Shown here in pieces: positions 1 to 11,788 of a DNA stretch of 64,000 nt. Source of the stretch: Dipteris shenzhenensis (taxonomy: Eukaryota > Polypodiophyta > Polypodiopsida > Gleicheniales). The DNA lies in NCBI GenBank assembly GCA_047967505.1, contig CM106539.1, one strand, 5' to 3'. The first letter of the stretch is position 1. Each line of letters opens with the position of its first letter. A model generated the notes under the pieces. The model was not told the DNA's origin. It saw only the letters and a program-made list of their open reading frames with translations, and made no database searches. Both the position numbers and the translations under genes were made by a program.

Positions 1-330
1 GCTTATGTCCACCTGAAAGGTTTTTTGAAATCCTTCCAAGAGTCCATAGAGGAAGCATGACCGCTCTCCCATTTGGACTGGTGCATATGATGAGAAGATC
101 CAAGTGACCTGCCATGACCATCAAGTATGATGTCATCTACATGATAGATTGGCCATCAATCTCTTCACGATAGGAATGAGAACTCTCAAAAGACTAATCA
201 TAAAGTGTCTCTAAGGCTTTAAGATAGTAGCCATAAAAGGGGAGGACGGAATCTTGAGATGGGATTGAAGTAAAATTCCACCTAGTGCTATCCATCCAAT
301 CCCCATTTGTGAAAGGAGAATAGAACGCAT
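1..330 (-). mobile_element. LINE fragment (L1-type, interior piece)
   Basis: This stretch resembles, base by base with many differences, the segments near 36140-36390 and 63480-63640 of the two larger LINE copies in the window. All three share a CTCTCCCAT block, an AAGTGGTCTGCC-like block and CAATCTCTTCACGA. It belongs to the RT/3' coding part of the element. No open frame survives. The left edge lies outside the window. Confidence 0.6.
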
Positions 331-334
331 TATG

Positions 335-520
335 TCATATACGTTAAAGCATTAAAGCATTTAGTCATATACATACTCACCATGTATGTGAAGTAAGCTA
401 ATCACCATGTGGTTATGTGGTGGTTATATACTGACATAGCATTTTGTCATATACATTAAAGCATTTAGTCTCATTTCATACTCTCCATGTATATAAAGTA
501 AGCTGATCACTAGCACCACC
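335..520. repeat. Two-unit imperfect tandem repeat, about 105-bp period
   Basis: The phrase TGTCATATACRTTAAAGCAT followed by CCATGTATRTRAAGTAAGCT occurs twice, near 340-400 and 450-510. The units differ by point changes and small indels. No coding potential is seen. Confidence 0.6.
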
Positions 521-1179
521 ACAACAAGATGAATGTTATTACATTTCATACATGTTGTGGAAGTCGGGCTTCAATATCAAGTCACGGTTGTTATCCCTAT
601 AATCAATACAAACAAAAAAACAAATAAGACATTAAAAACTTTGGCTTTAGGGCTCAGAATGACAATTGAATATAGCTAAATAGAACTATGAATGAAGAGA
701 TAAATACAAATGTGAAATCAACTTTAGGTGTTTCCTTACCTCTTAGTGGGAAGAGCTAAATACAGTTGTGAATGAACACAACTTCTATGCTACCCACATT
801 AATCCAACCCTAGTGGGTATCATAAGAAATTTTTAGTAAGTTAGTACTATTGTGTCCTACTTTGAGGTGTGTTTCCTATGTTTTCTTCTATGTTTATCAT
901 GCTACATGCTGTGTTTGTTGTGTGTGTGCCATGTTTTCTTTTGTGCTTGTCGTTGTTTATCTATTTGAGGCTATGTTTGCTATTGCATGTTTGTTGGTAA
1001 TGTAGAGGAGTGTGGGATAGAAGAGACGCATCATGGCACAAAGAGTGAGAGCACAAGTGAGGCAAAATCCATATATTAGAATGAAGGAATGACCTCCATT
1101 TTATAGAAAGAGAGAATGGTGTAGGCACCTCCCCTATATCAGTGGCAATCAGCCCAAATACTATACATCCCTTGACAAC
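521..1179. other. No gene recognised
   Basis: AT-rich sequence with no open frame of note. A TG-rich patch (about 840-980) has repeated GTTTGT/TATGTTT words but no clear period. I see nothing assignable here. Confidence 0.5.
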
Positions 1180-1445
1180 CATCTAGGTGAGCATGAAGGG
1201 GTCTTTTTGGGTGGCTTCTCTTAGGAGGAATGTTTTCCTTAGAGCATGGAGTGGCTCTTCATTTTTGTCAAAGTCCTCTGCTAGGGTTGAGGTGGCACTT
1301 TAATCCTCAACCTTGGATTTTCTTGCATGAGCATGTTTTTTTCCCTCTTGGGGTGTTGGCTTCTCATGCTTCGCATGATGTATTCTACCAAGAGCTTTGC
1401 TCTTAGAGTTTCCTTCATTCAATAGAATCCTTTTCTTTGAAAACT
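1180..1445 (+). mobile_element. LINE 3'-tail remnant
   Basis: The segment carries the same landmarks as the 3' ends of the other LINE copies, read on the plus strand: GGGTTGAGGTGGCA, TCTCATGC...GCATGAT, and an ending like ATTCAATAGAATCC where the other copies have ACTTAATAGAAGTC. It is a short, old, 5'-truncated copy. No A-rich tail remains. Confidence 0.45.
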
Positions 1446-2384
1446 AAATTAAAATATGCTCATATGTGCAGTGGTCCTCAAGGGAGGAGATGACTTATAT
1501 GCTAATGTTCTAGATGTTTCGTAGATTGCAAGAAAGTGAAAACAGAGGGAATACTTAAGAAGCAATAAAGTTGATGATTGCAGTCTTAAACTTTCATCTA
1601 GTTCCTCCTTGAAAGTCCTCAAGGTGATGTGTAAGAAAGTGGGAAAAGAAAGAGCAGCATATAATAATTGGTCTTAGCATTAAAATATCCTCAAGTGTCT
1701 TGAGAGAAGAGAGTGGTAAGCAAAGAGAATACTTGAGTAGCTATAAATTGTGTTACAACATCAAAATTACATCTAGTTTCTTGAGAAATTTTGTGCAAGA
1801 AAAGAAAGAATAGACTTTCAAGGTGTGGATTATTTGGACCATTAAAGAGAGTAAGGAGTACAAAGAAAGCTAACAACATTCCAGGATATGAAGGTGAGAA
1901 AAGATGAAGGAGCTTGCTAATGATTTTGATGAAGTCACATGTAGTCCCCTAAGGAGAGTGCAAACTAATAGATGCATAGAAAAGTACAAACTTGAAAGGC
2001 AACTTGGATCACACTAATTAAACATTGGTTTCATAGCATTATACTAGTTTCAGGTCATGCCCCAAGAGGCCATGTTGGACCAAATTTATCCCAAATCTAG
2101 AGCAAAGTATTACCAAGGTCTTCTATCAAGCACCTAGCTCCCTCTCACATCATCATTTGTGCTAGCAAAGTCCCTTAGCATGGTAGAAAAAGTCTCTCAA
2201 TACCATGCTCTCAAGCAACGGGTTATCAAAAAGAACATGGATGAAGTGTGAAAAGTCATGTTCCCTTGTACTTTTCAACATCTTTGTTCCATGAACTGAT
2301 ATGGCGATGCATCTGTGAACCTGCTCATCAAAACAACATCATTTTAGTAGGACCATTTTCATGTCTCAAACTATCCATTATGAA
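1446..2384. other. No gene recognised
   Basis: AT-rich sequence without convincing coding frames, RNA genes or repeats. Short minus-strand frames are present but have no recognisable motif or codon signature. Confidence 0.4.
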
Positions 2385-2771
2385 TTAGCCATCCAAAGTA
2401 TCCCATTTCCTACTAGCATCATTGCTTCTATTGAATCCATGAGAGTCAACGGAATGTTGCCATCTTCCTCTTCCTGAGGGCCGATATCCTCCTCTACTTG
2501 GAATGCCACCACATCTCCCGCTACATGCCGAATTGTTACCACATCTAGCACTTTTGGGATGCTTGTCATCCATGGTTTTAGCCCGTTTTGGATTAAGCGA
2601 TCTAACCAAAAAAAAAAATTCTTTTCCATTCAGCCCTTGAAAAGGATCCACGTCTGGATCATTAACCGTTGATTTGACAACTTCATTGACCAAATCTCGG
2701 TAGCAAGAAAATACCATAGCCTGCATAACTGAGAAAAAAAGGAAAGGAAGAGCACCTAGATGAAGGAGCAC
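2385..2771 (-). pseudogene. Unidentified minus-strand open frame, Gly/Arg-rich end
   Basis: A 128-codon frame ends in a Gly/Arg/Ser-rich stretch that includes several cysteines. I do not recognise a family, and no catalytic motif is visible. It lies just downstream, on the same strand, of another unidentified open stretch (2950-3435), so both could be parts of one decayed gene or captured gene fragment. A run of nine A (plus strand, around 2610) makes the frame uncertain. Confidence 0.2.
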
Positions 2772-2949
2772 ATTTTAATAGCAAGTGTACTACCGTTCAT
2801 AAAATGGTGTATGTGGTTAAGTATATACCAGATTGCATGGTCAAACCACATTACTTTGTTTGGACATTGTATACCCATATTGTTACATTTTCATTTTAGG
2901 TAGGGATGCATGTAATTCCAAACATCCATTACTTTTTTATGGGTAGTAG

Positions 2950-3435
2950 TGTCTTGTGGCTACAAAAATCTCCTTGTTTTGAACCACAAAAGGACTCCTC
3001 TAGGTCATTTAATGCAAAGAGCTCTCGAAAGACAATCTTATCCATATGTGTTAGTCTTCCTTCAATAGCCATGTTTTTGAATTCTTATCCTACATCATCC
3101 GTATTTTCAATAATCTCTGCCAAGACAGCCCACATCTCAAAGATGATGGATGCTGGGATACGTAAGCCATTAAGAGACCATAGCTTATGGTCTACTTGAT
3201 GTGAGAATATTCCTTCCAAAATCCTTCTTGGGATAATAGGATTTAGTGAGACGTCTTTTATGTTAAGGGACAAGGTATCAGGTGTAGGAAAGTCCTGTGT
3301 AAGGATATCCTTATCTTCTTGAGATAAAGTCTCAAAAGGAATAATGGATTGCATTTTTAAGGAAAAAGGTGTAACAGTGATGTTGTGCTTTCTTCCTCCA
3401 CTATTATCCAATAAGTATATGTATCGTGATAGCAA
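2950..3435 (-). pseudogene. Unidentified degraded coding fragment
   Basis: A minus-strand frame starts at 3435 and runs 116 codons to a TAA near 3085. It stays open in the same frame for about 45 further codons with natural-looking composition (for example EFKNMAIEGRL, then DKIVFRELFALNDLEES). Protein-like composition on both sides of one stop codon suggests a real ancestral coding sequence with a nonsense mutation. I do not recognise the family: there are no transmembrane segments, zinc fingers or kinase motifs. It could be a host exon or a gene piece captured by a transposon. Confidence 0.3.
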
Positions 3436-6400
3436 TAAAAATCCTTGATAACCCTGTTAGACTTCCTTTTGTTGTGGTTGTATTGTGACTCATCATTGGA
3501 TATGATTAACCAATGACTTTAGAAAGTTTTTGTATGGTGGAGAGGGCATTTTCAGAAGACTTTGCTGATAGCTCCCAAACTCAACACCAGTCTGTAATGT
3601 TTAATTGGATCAATAAAAGTTGATGGTTTTCTAAATCTGTTGAAAGTAAACCTCCATCATGCTACTAGATGAACCTGTGAATTTCTTTGTGGGAAATAAT
3701 GGATAAAAAGCCTTGGACTCCAATGGAAGAAGCTGGTAGGGGATCCATATACCCCATTTTTTATAGATCCTCATGCCATGTATAGTCTTGTGAAATTGGA
3801 CAAAAAAGGGAAAATAAAAAGAATGGATAAATGTTATGGATGGCAATAGATGAGGGTTATCCCCCCTTATCCATCCCCCATGTGCGTGTGCAAACATTTC
3901 AAGACAAACATTATCCATCTCAATCTTTTAAGGCAATAAACAACAAGACAAACTTTACGAAGAAGGGACGACACAATATTTTACAAAAAATAAATTTGCT
4001 ATATATAAATATCATATGATATTGAAGGAGCTCTACTTGCCTACATCCATCCACAATAAGGACAAGTTAGAACAAGAACCCCTAATTGCATGACTACAAG
4101 CTTTAAAGTGCAGCTCCACTTGTTATCAATGTCTCAACATCGTAAGGCATTTATAGTAGCAAATTTTATCAACCTTGGATGGTGGTGCATCATGTGGCAC
4201 CCCAACACAGGTATCCAAATGCTCCATGTGTAGGTGAATTTTTTTCACTCCTTTCTAAAACATAATTTCACAAATGACTCCGAGTAGGGGGTCGATAGAA
4301 TCCTTATACCACGCTTTTGTAAGGTATTTTCTCTCAATTAATGGCCGAAGATTCATAAAGAAAGCTATCTACCAATCTTATATACTATGGACCGTGATAG
4401 AATCAGCTTTCAAAGTAGGAGCCACAATCACCCTGCATAAGTCAAGAATTGTGTCATTCTAGGAGGATAGTATTTTGTTTCTAACTTTTTTCGTATATAA
4501 TGAATGTATTATGAACCAGATTTGTTCACGTGCTAGTCATTCTTTTAGTCACACACATTATGATAGGCCATTCTCACAAAACATCTAGAGCCATGGTGTT
4601 TATAAGAGCCAATCCATGATAATAGAGTTCCATATGAAAGGACTGCCATAAGAGCCAATCCATGATAATGGAGTTCCATGCATGAAAGGACTACCATATG
4701 AGAGTAGTTGTTGACTCACACTTGAATACGGCTCTTCTTGACTCTTTTGTATGTTTTAGTGACCGTCGTATGTCCAGATGTCTGCTGTGTCTAACAACTA
4801 GTATATTGGATTCCATGATTGGTTTGATGCACGAGCTACTTTGATAATCAGGAGCTTTTACATATTGCCTTCTTACAATTGTTTGTAATGTATTAAAAGA
4901 TAACACTGTATATAATGAAAAGATATGAATTGTAAGCTCACAGACTCTTGTTACCTATTGATATTATGGCTCTTCGGGATGTTGACTAGCTTGCATGGAG
5001 CCCATACTAGCTTTGATAATGGCAGTCGATCGTCAAACGAAGTGCGTCGTGAAAGAAGACTCCCACAATCCACTAATTTTGCGCTAAAAGATTGTGCAAC
5101 CTACTATACTAGCATATATACCTGGCTCTGGTTGTGGCCGTGTGTAACGGCAATCAACCTTCTTGCTAGTAGCGCATGCTAATCACGAGTCTCCTACTAG
5201 GCCATGAAGATGAAGCTACATTTGAGATAGCAGCCATGGAACATATGGAAACCTTTTATAGTTACATTATGACTAAGCCAATCAGTCAGTTTGGATTCTC
5301 ATGTCACTATGTTTCCTTATGAACACTCTTATAAAAATCACACATATTTTTCTCACAAGCACTCATATGAAAATCATGCATTTTCTCCTTATGAAAAATA
5401 CATTTTCTTATGGGCACTCCTATGAAAATCATGCACTTTTATTGTAGTTTTTAACTTTTGTCCTTCTGTAGTCATATAACTTAGCTCCATTTAAAAGGAA
5501 CATAGTAGACACATTTTCTTACTAACATCAAGAGACTGTGAGCATTATTTCATAGAGATGAATCCGTATGCAAATACCATCATTTGCGATGCTCAAAATT
5601 TCATCATGCTACATGGGTAGCAATTTTTGTTTCAATGTTAATATCAGAGGTTCTGCCATTGATAAGGAGAAACACCAATACACCATATCAACATCATGGT
5701 CTAGTCATGAGTGCTAGTCCAACATTATAATGCCATCAAAAGCATGTGTGTGTGTTTAGATTTCATAATCCCATTAATAAATGAACCATACAATTAATTC
5801 AATCATTTGGATAATTATAACAAGAAATGGGTTGAAATTTTTGTAAGAAAACTAAATTGAAGTAACCTTTAAAAATATGCGATCCAAAAGTTTGGTAAGG
5901 AAAGCAAGAGGATTGATAATAGAATTTTTATTTATATTGAGTTTGCAAACTTTAAGTAAAGAATTAGTACAATAGTGTCGAATCCATCAAGTAGTCCACG
6001 CTCCAAGGTCAGGGTCCACTAACCTACCACCATCCAAACCAACCAGTTGTTAAAACAATGAAGTTGAATTTGGATAGACAGGTAATGCATGTATCCCCAG
6101 GCTTGTTATCGCTTTATCAAAAAAATTGAACAAACCTTTTGAAATTCTAAAAGAAAAAGAAACTTTAAAGGAATTTAAGCAAGAAAAAACTTTTTAAAGC
6201 AAAAAAAAAACCTAAATATAGTTCTAGAGGCTAACAAATAAAAGTGAAGGTAACAAAGGGGGTTTAGTCTCCGTAAACAAAAGATTACAATTTACCACAA
6301 GGCACTACACCAATCAAGAGAAAAAACGAAGGGAGGTAAACCACTCCCTTGTGTAAAAAGGCCTAACTTATCAAGCAATAACCTAAATAAATTAATTTGA

Positions 6401-6948
6401 CAAAGAATTAAAAGGAAAAAAATATAAAAAAATAGAATTAGTTTAAAAATAGCAATTTAGTTGACTCTTTGAAAACATTAATTTGAATTAGTCAGTTTAC
6501 ATTATACCGTAAGTTTTACTACAAGGGCAATATATAAAATTTAAATTTAGACAATAATTAAGAAAAGAAATTAAAGGGACAACAAAACTAGACGAGAACT
6601 ACATAAAACTAAAGGAATTACAATTAGGTGAGGGGGGTCATCCACACCCTCCCTAAAAATAAATTACAAGTGTTAAATAAGGAGCGATCCTTTATCATCT
6701 TTTTAACACGTAAATTTTTGTAATAGGTTATATACATATAAAAGGAAGCAAAAGTGAAAGCTAGCAATTTTTCAAGTACCAAGGGAGTTTAATGGTTAAA
6801 AGAAGGATATTAAGCATAAAAATACCAGTCAACCCTAAGGGTGACTACTCAAAAGAAACTTTAAAGGTTGACTCCTCAAGAGAACCTTTATGATAAGGTT
6901 TCTTTTTAGAAAGATAAGTGTCTAATGCAAGCAAGACCCTAGCGAATC
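3436..6948. other. Long AT-rich intergenic stretch, no gene recognised
   Basis: Only short frames without recognisable motifs are present. A 46-bp tandem duplication lies at 4602-4695, and a diffuse repeat of TATGAAAATCATGCA-like words lies at about 5330-5440. The part from 5900 to 6900 is very A-rich and looks non-coding. Confidence 0.5.
4602..4695. repeat. Two-copy 46-48-bp tandem duplication
   Basis: ATAAGAGCCAATCCATGATA begins at 4602 and again at 4648. Both copies continue into GGAGTTCCAT/AGAGTTCCAT and a GAAAGGACT block. The copies are about 93% alike, so this is a fairly recent local duplication. Confidence 0.8.
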
Positions 6949-7421
6949 ATGCCTCAACACATGACATCAAAGAAACTATGCACAACGAAAAGTTATCATG
7001 CAAGGTGGAAGAAAAAAGTTAGTAAGCAAGAAGCTCGAAAGATAAGCTACTACAACGAAGAAGCTCAAAAGAGCTTGGCATCCAAAGCTTGCAGAAGACG
7101 ACCAACCAGCTTGGAGCAAAGAAGCTCGAGGCAGCTCTGCAAGGCGAAAGCTCGTCGAGGTCAGCTCGACGAAGACGCAAGGCAGTGACAACAAAGAAGC
7201 TAAGCTCGGATAGAGAACAAGTGCCGCAATGTAGGGGCGACTGGCACAAACTTTGGCACCAGCTCCGATTGGCAACTCAGAAGAATAGGCATGATGGAGG
7301 AGAAGAACTGCAACGAGGAAACAACGGTGCAGCTAAAGAAGATGGGATCAACAAGACAAGGAGATGGAGAGCTCGAGCGGCCAAGCTGAAGAGCAAGGGG
7401 AGCAAAGGTGGCTGTGTGTAA
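6949..7421 (+). other. Purine-rich low-complexity frames, probably non-coding
   Basis: The stretch is dominated by AAGCTCGA/GAAGAAGCTC-like words, which keep several frames open on both strands. The predicted peptides are Lys/Arg/Ala-rich with no domain. The openness is best explained by base composition. Sequence from 7422 to 7723 shows nothing further. Confidence 0.45.
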
Positions 7422-7723
7422 AGGCCTTGAAGGTGTAGAAAAGGATACAAAATAGTAGGACCTTGACTGTTGGAATAACTATGTTGAAAAAGGGTCCGTC
7501 ACAAACTCTGGCCCCAAGTTATGTTACATGTAGGATACATGAGCCTGGCAAATTTCTGTATTGCTCCCACTTCTCACTCAGTCTAATTTATGTACATCTT
7601 TCAGAAGCCTCCAACCTTGAATTAGAGGTCATTCTGATTCATGATTTGAAAAAATGAGGCCTCCTCGTGCATCAAGAATAGACATTCAACTTTGAACGCG
7701 AGAGGGCATGTTGGGCTCATTCA

Positions 7724-7847
7724 TTAAAAAGGCCAATAATAACCATCACTTTGCTGCATCTCACGCTTTACATGCTCTAAGCACTCCAAGATCAAAGTAA
7801 ATGAAGGCCTTTCTTCTTTCTTGCCATTCCAGCACTTTGTTGTTAAC
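7724..7847 (-). pseudogene. Kinase exon F (last coding exon)
   Basis: It encodes KCWNGKKEERPSF, the conserved C-lobe CW...RPSF motif with the Arg that pairs with the APE Glu, then an alpha-I helix and a TAA stop at 7724-7726. The acceptor is TTGAAG|G. The single leading G completes the GAG codon begun in the preceding exon. Confidence 0.8.
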
Positions 7848-7935
7848 CTTCAATGACAAACAGTTATTAGCCAAACAAAAGCAAATTCACAGGCACATGA
7901 AAAGCGATCATCTTGAACAGGGTTTGTCTGTATAC

Positions 7936-8054
7936 TCTTTCATTCTTGCTGGGTAGGTCTTAGCACGCAATTTTGGTCTCAGGTTCTCTTTAGCCATACA
8001 CTTTGCAGCCTCATATGGATCCATGTCACTGAAAGGGGGTCCGCCTTTAAACAT
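7936..8054 (-). pseudogene. Kinase exon E
   Basis: 119 bases encode MFKGGPPFSDMDPYEAAK...RPKLRAKTYPARMK, the helix F-G region of an ILK-type kinase. The acceptor TTGACAG and donor GTATAC are canonical, and the phase fits the next exon exactly. The acceptor lies only 36 bases from the left edge of the inverted-LTR composite, which inserted in the preceding intron. Confidence 0.85.
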
Positions 8055-8085
8055 CTGTCAAATCAGAGAAAAGACAAAGTTAAGT

Positions 8086-8090
8086 ACTGT
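8086..8090. repeat. Target-site duplication (left), ACTGT
   Basis: ACTGT immediately precedes the TGTTGACTC terminus. The same five bases follow the other terminus at 26067-26071. A 5-bp duplication is usual for Ty3/gypsy and copia integrases. Confidence 0.75.
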
Positions 8091-9362
8091 TGTTGACTCT
8101 GTGCCAACATGAACTTATGAAGAAAGAGAAGGTGATACAACTTTGTGATACAACTTTGTGTTACAACTTTGTGTTACAACTTCTAGACACAACTTTATGT
8201 TACACAAAGTTGTTACACAAAGTTGTTACACAAAGTTGTTACACAAAGTCGTAACACAAAGTCGTAACACAAAGTTGTGTCACAAAGTTGTAACATAAAG
8301 TTGTGTCTAGCTCTTTCCTACCGCTTTCGTAGGAAGAGCTGGGTATTCTATGTTGCAGGGTTCCGAGGCTTTTTGTCACCTACAGATATATTGGGATTGT
8401 CGTTGTAGTATATATGTAGCTTAGGACCTCGAGTCGTGTTCCGGTGAGAGACGTAGACTTAAATGTGGTGAGTAAACATAATGCAAGCATGTGTAAAAGG
8501 CACGTAAACCATTGTTGTTGGGGTAATGAAGGCTTTCGCCTTCATTGGGGGTTGTAGGGTTTAGGAGGAGTTTAAGGGTTCAGAAGGAGGTTCCAAGGTT
8601 TAGAAAGAGTTCAGGGTTAGAAAGAGTTCCAGGGTTCAGAAGGAGGTACCAAGGTTTAGAGTAGAGTACATGGTGGAGAACTCGTCTCCCTCGTAGATCA
8701 TTGAGTTTAGAGGGTTTAGGAAAGTATAGGAGTGGGAGAGGAAGAAGGTGTAAGAGCATGGGTGAAGTAAGAGGGAGAGGAGGAAGGAGGAGGAGGGAAG
8801 AGGAGGAGGGAGAGGGAGGAGAGAGGAGGAGGAGGAGGAGGGAGGAGAAGGGAGGAGGAGGAGGAGGAGGAGGAGGAGGGAGAAGGGAGGAGGAGAGGGA
8901 GAGGATGGGTTGCAGGGTTGGAGGAGAGGGAAGAAGGGTTGCAAGGTTAGGACATGCTTTTGGACGTGCAGTGCAAGGAAGCATGGACACTTGAGACAAA
9001 TGCTTGGAATACCAATGTAGACTCAACACAATGCCCCAAGAGTGTGGGCTTCATTCCATTATGGGGTATTTATACAAGTTGGAGAGCTTCCCTCCCTGCA
9101 TGTAACACAAAGTCGTATCACAAAGTTGTAACACAAAGTTGTGTCACAAAGTCGTAACACATTCTCTCTCTTCATGTAGAAGATGTAACACAAAGTTGTT
9201 ACACAAAGTTGTTACACAAAGTTGTAACATAAACTTGTAACACAAACTTGCAACACAAAGTTGTTACACAAAGTCGTAACATAAAGTTGTGTCTAGAAGT
9301 TGTAACACAAAGTTGTAACACCTTCTCTTTCTTCATAAGTTCATGTTGGCACAGAGTCAACA
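8091..9362 (-). repeat. Left LTR (3' LTR of the minus-strand gypsy half)
   Basis: 1272 bp. Its ends form a long inverted repeat: TGTTGACTCTGTGCCAACAT at one end and its exact complement at the other. Arrays of the word ACAACTTTGTGT/ACACAAAGTTGT lie inside each arm. Between them lie a GA-rich microsatellite (about 8740-8900 on the plus strand) and, on the minus strand, a TATA box (TATAAATA, complement of 9067-9074). All frames inside are low-complexity artefacts. It is the reverse complement of 24451-26066 but lacks about 345 bp of it. Confidence 0.85.
9067..9074 (-). promoter_or_regulatory. TATA box of left LTR
   Basis: TATAAATA on the minus strand, inside a block (CAACTTGTATAAATACCCC) that is identical in the right LTR at 24799-24816. 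Confidence 0.6.
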
Positions 9363-9385
9363 TACCCCCGGATCCATTTTATTAC
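9363..9385 (-). other. Polypurine-like tract of minus-strand half
   Basis: On the minus strand AATAAAATGGATCCGGGGGTA directly precedes the LTR's TGTTG. The plus-strand half has the same sequence with one change at 24430-24450. This identifies the adjacent LTR as a 3' LTR. Confidence 0.6.
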
Positions 9386-9490
9386 CCGTCCTCGGGTTAT
9401 GGCTTATTGCGATCACGTACCTGGGTTGCCATGTTTTTAGTCCAGTGGCTGTGGAACTTGTGTCGTGCCAGACGGTCCTGCTGTAGAGCC

Positions 9491-11788
9491 TTAGCACCGT
9501 ACAATTTTTGCGCAGTTTCCAGGTAGCCTGTATCCACCATTTGCTCGAACAGAGATATGTGGCGTGCCTCCAAGAAGATCACTCTTTGGTATAGTCTGCT
9601 TCTGAGCATCAATCCGTTCATTGGGATTAAAGCTGAGTGGAGGCAAATGGGAATCAAGGTAGCATGGGACTTCCAGAATTAATGCTAATGTTTTGCAGAA
9701 TATGGCACTTTGGCGAAGGAAGCGATCAATGTTGCCGCGCATTGTTTGTTCATGCTGCTGAAGTGCTCGGATCATGGCGCCTTGGATAGTCCATTCTACA
9801 CCAGAGTAGGATTCGATCATTGGCCAATTAATGACTCGATCTTCAGCCAAAGTGTGTATGTTGGCTTCCCATCTTTTACGCCGTGGAACTGCATAGAACT
9901 TGGGATGGGTTCTGAGACATGGAGGTGCCCGTAAGTACTCCTTTAAGAAGCTTACATCAAAGAGCTTGGGACGGCGCCAATCAGGTTGTGGATCCAATTT
10001 GCTAATCCAAGCTTCACTTATTTGGTGCTGACGAAGATTGGTAGGAAAGTTACCCAGGGTCCATCCACCGCGAGTTTTCATATCAGGATATTTGCTCCAA
10101 AATTCCTTGATGGGGTTACTGGGAAGTGGTATCTCATCAAAATCATACTCATCATTGGAACTTGGCATGGGTGTACGAATTGGATTATCCGGATCCTGAT
10201 ATTCAAAATCAAATACTGCATCATTTTCTGCTGATGGCAGCACCAGAAGTGTCGGAGGTGATGACGGGGCCGGGAGAGAAGCAGGGGACATGGGGGAGAA
10301 ATATGGCTGAGTGATAGTGGCGGAAGGGGGAGCAGAGGGGAGGGGGGGAAGAAATGGGCAAATGGTTTGAGCAGCTTGGTAATCCTCAAGGGTAGGATTA
10401 GCAAGGGAGGGGAAAAAGCTAGGTGTGAGGGGCTCGTAAGTTTGGGACTGTTGGGTGAGTTGAAAATGGTGAGAGGCATGAGCAAAGAGACGATGGAGGG
10501 AATAGATGTTAGGATGGAGCTCGGGGAAGGTTAAGAGGGTGGCAGCAGCAAGGGGAAGTGAGGTTATGATGTTGGTAGAAAGAGTGGTTAGATATGGGAA
10601 GTTGGATGTGAGATAGGCCTTGTCATCGTCTGACACTTCTTTTTGCTGGTGCGATGGGATGATCAGCTGCATGGGTTGGATGCCCGTTATGTCATGCCGT
10701 GCAAATAATAGGGATGGCCTTTGCATGGGTTGTAGTGGGCCGTCATTGGTGTTGTCTTCCAATGCCTCATTGTTATGCACTAGCAATTGGAGTTCAAGCT
10801 TGGAGATGGCTATTTTTTGGGAGTGCATCTCATTCATCTTTTCTTTGTACTGATGGTAGATGCTTGTGTATGCCTCTTTAAGTTTTTTCATTTGCAAGGT
10901 GACCTTTGCCTGTTGAGGGATGTCTTCAGTGGTATTGGACCATTGGTCCAAGAACTGGGCTTGTAAAGTGCTGGCCTCTTGAACAGTAGCAAGTTGGTCT
11001 TTTAAGAGTCGGCATTCCCTTGTAAGCTCATCAATGCTAAAGGCACGTACTGCCAAAGATTGTTGCATGTCTTCTAGCTTGTCCTTGCATTCCTGGAGCT
11101 CGTCTTCTTTGTGAATGAGAGTGAGTCGAGCTTGTGCCACTTCCTCTGTTTGTTGCGCATGTGCAGTTGTCAGGGAGTTATAGGAGGTCTGTAGGATTGC
11201 CATTGCTTCTACTGCTGCAGTCAGCTGTGTTTGACTTTGATGGAGATTGGAGGTCACATCCCTTACGGCCTTTTCTTGAGCTTGGAGAGCCTGGTTCATG
11301 TGCACTTCTTCTACCTCCTTCTCATCTATCTGTGCCCGAAGAGCCTTGACCTCGATGGCGATTGCCTGGAATTGGTCTTCGATTTCTAATGCCGTCTGCC
11401 TTTCCAATTCTCTTGCATATGCTTCCTTAGCCAAGCTAGTGAAGAGTTCGGACATTTGGATCATTTGGCTAGCTTGATGCTGGAGAATGACAGATGGTAA
11501 TGAGGTCTGGCGATATTGCTGATACAAGTGGTGCCCATGTACCCATCCCGAGGGTTCTGTAGTACTTGGGGGAGGTTGTTCCAATGGCATTTCACTCCCT
11601 TGTGGACAATAGTCATACTGCTGATCTGGCACGAGCTCTCCTTGGGGCTGATCGACTGGCATGACGTCGATGGGCGGTTCGAGTGCTGATGTGGTCTCAA
11701 GCTCTGGTGCTGATCGTTCCTCAGGTTCGGGTGCCAACCTTGTCTCGAGCTCGGGTGGGTGCTGTTGGGGGAGACTTAGTGGTTGCAA
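9491..11788 (-). CDS. Extra ORF 2 after pol (gypsy), coiled-coil protein
   Basis: 765 codons lie between pol and the 3' LTR of the minus-strand gypsy half, directly continuing the frame of the upstream extra ORF after one TAA. Residues 1-90 are Pro/Glu-rich. Residues about 100-330 are a long heptad-rich coiled coil (Gln, Glu, Leu, Ala). Residues 350-540 are Pro/Ser-rich. The end is a Trp-containing globular part with FLKEYLR and RFLRQSAIF. Plant Tat and Athila gypsy lineages carry such additional ORFs, of uncertain function (sometimes called env-like). There is no signal peptide and no clear membrane segment. There is no ATG at the first codon (TTG), so it is probably the rear part of one longer protein. 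Confidence 0.6.
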   Translation of the reverse strand: MQPLSLPQQHPPELETRLAPEPEERSAPELETTSALEPPIDVMPVDQPQGELVPDQQYDYCPQGSEMPLEQPPPSTTEPSGWVHGHHLYQQYRQTSLPSVILQHQASQMIQMSELFTSLAKEAYARELERQTALEIEDQFQAIAIEVKALRAQIDEKEVEEVHMNQALQAQEKAVRDVTSNLHQSQTQLTAAVEAMAILQTSYNSLTTAHAQQTEEVAQARLTLIHKEDELQECKDKLEDMQQSLAVRAFSIDELTRECRLLKDQLATVQEASTLQAQFLDQWSNTTEDIPQQAKVTLQMKKLKEAYTSIYHQYKEKMNEMHSQKIAISKLELQLLVHNNEALEDNTNDGPLQPMQRPSLLFARHDITGIQPMQLIIPSHQQKEVSDDDKAYLTSNFPYLTTLSTNIITSLPLAAATLLTFPELHPNIYSLHRLFAHASHHFQLTQQSQTYEPLTPSFFPSLANPTLEDYQAAQTICPFLPPLPSAPPSATITQPYFSPMSPASLPAPSSPPTLLVLPSAENDAVFDFEYQDPDNPIRTPMPSSNDEYDFDEIPLPSNPIKEFWSKYPDMKTRGGWTLGNFPTNLRQHQISEAWISKLDPQPDWRRPKLFDVSFLKEYLRAPPCLRTHPKFYAVPRRKRWEANIHTLAEDRVINWPMIESYSGVEWTIQGAMIRALQQHEQTMRGNIDRFLRQSAIFCKTLALILEVPCYLDSHLPPLSFNPNERIDAQKQTIPKSDLLGGTPHISVRANGGYRLPGNCAKIVRC

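Noticed and set aside
8118-8310. Regular short repeats resembling a CRISPR array
   Set aside because: The words ACAACTTTGTGT and complement alternate in orientation without unique spacers and form the arms of an LTR. The same arrays recur at 9105-9320, 24490-24780 and 25750-26030.
8580-9029. Long open frames of Ser/Leu/Pro or Gly/Arg/Glu repeats (also 24849-25254)
   Set aside because: They lie on a GGA/CCT microsatellite inside the LTRs, and frames are open on both strands by composition.
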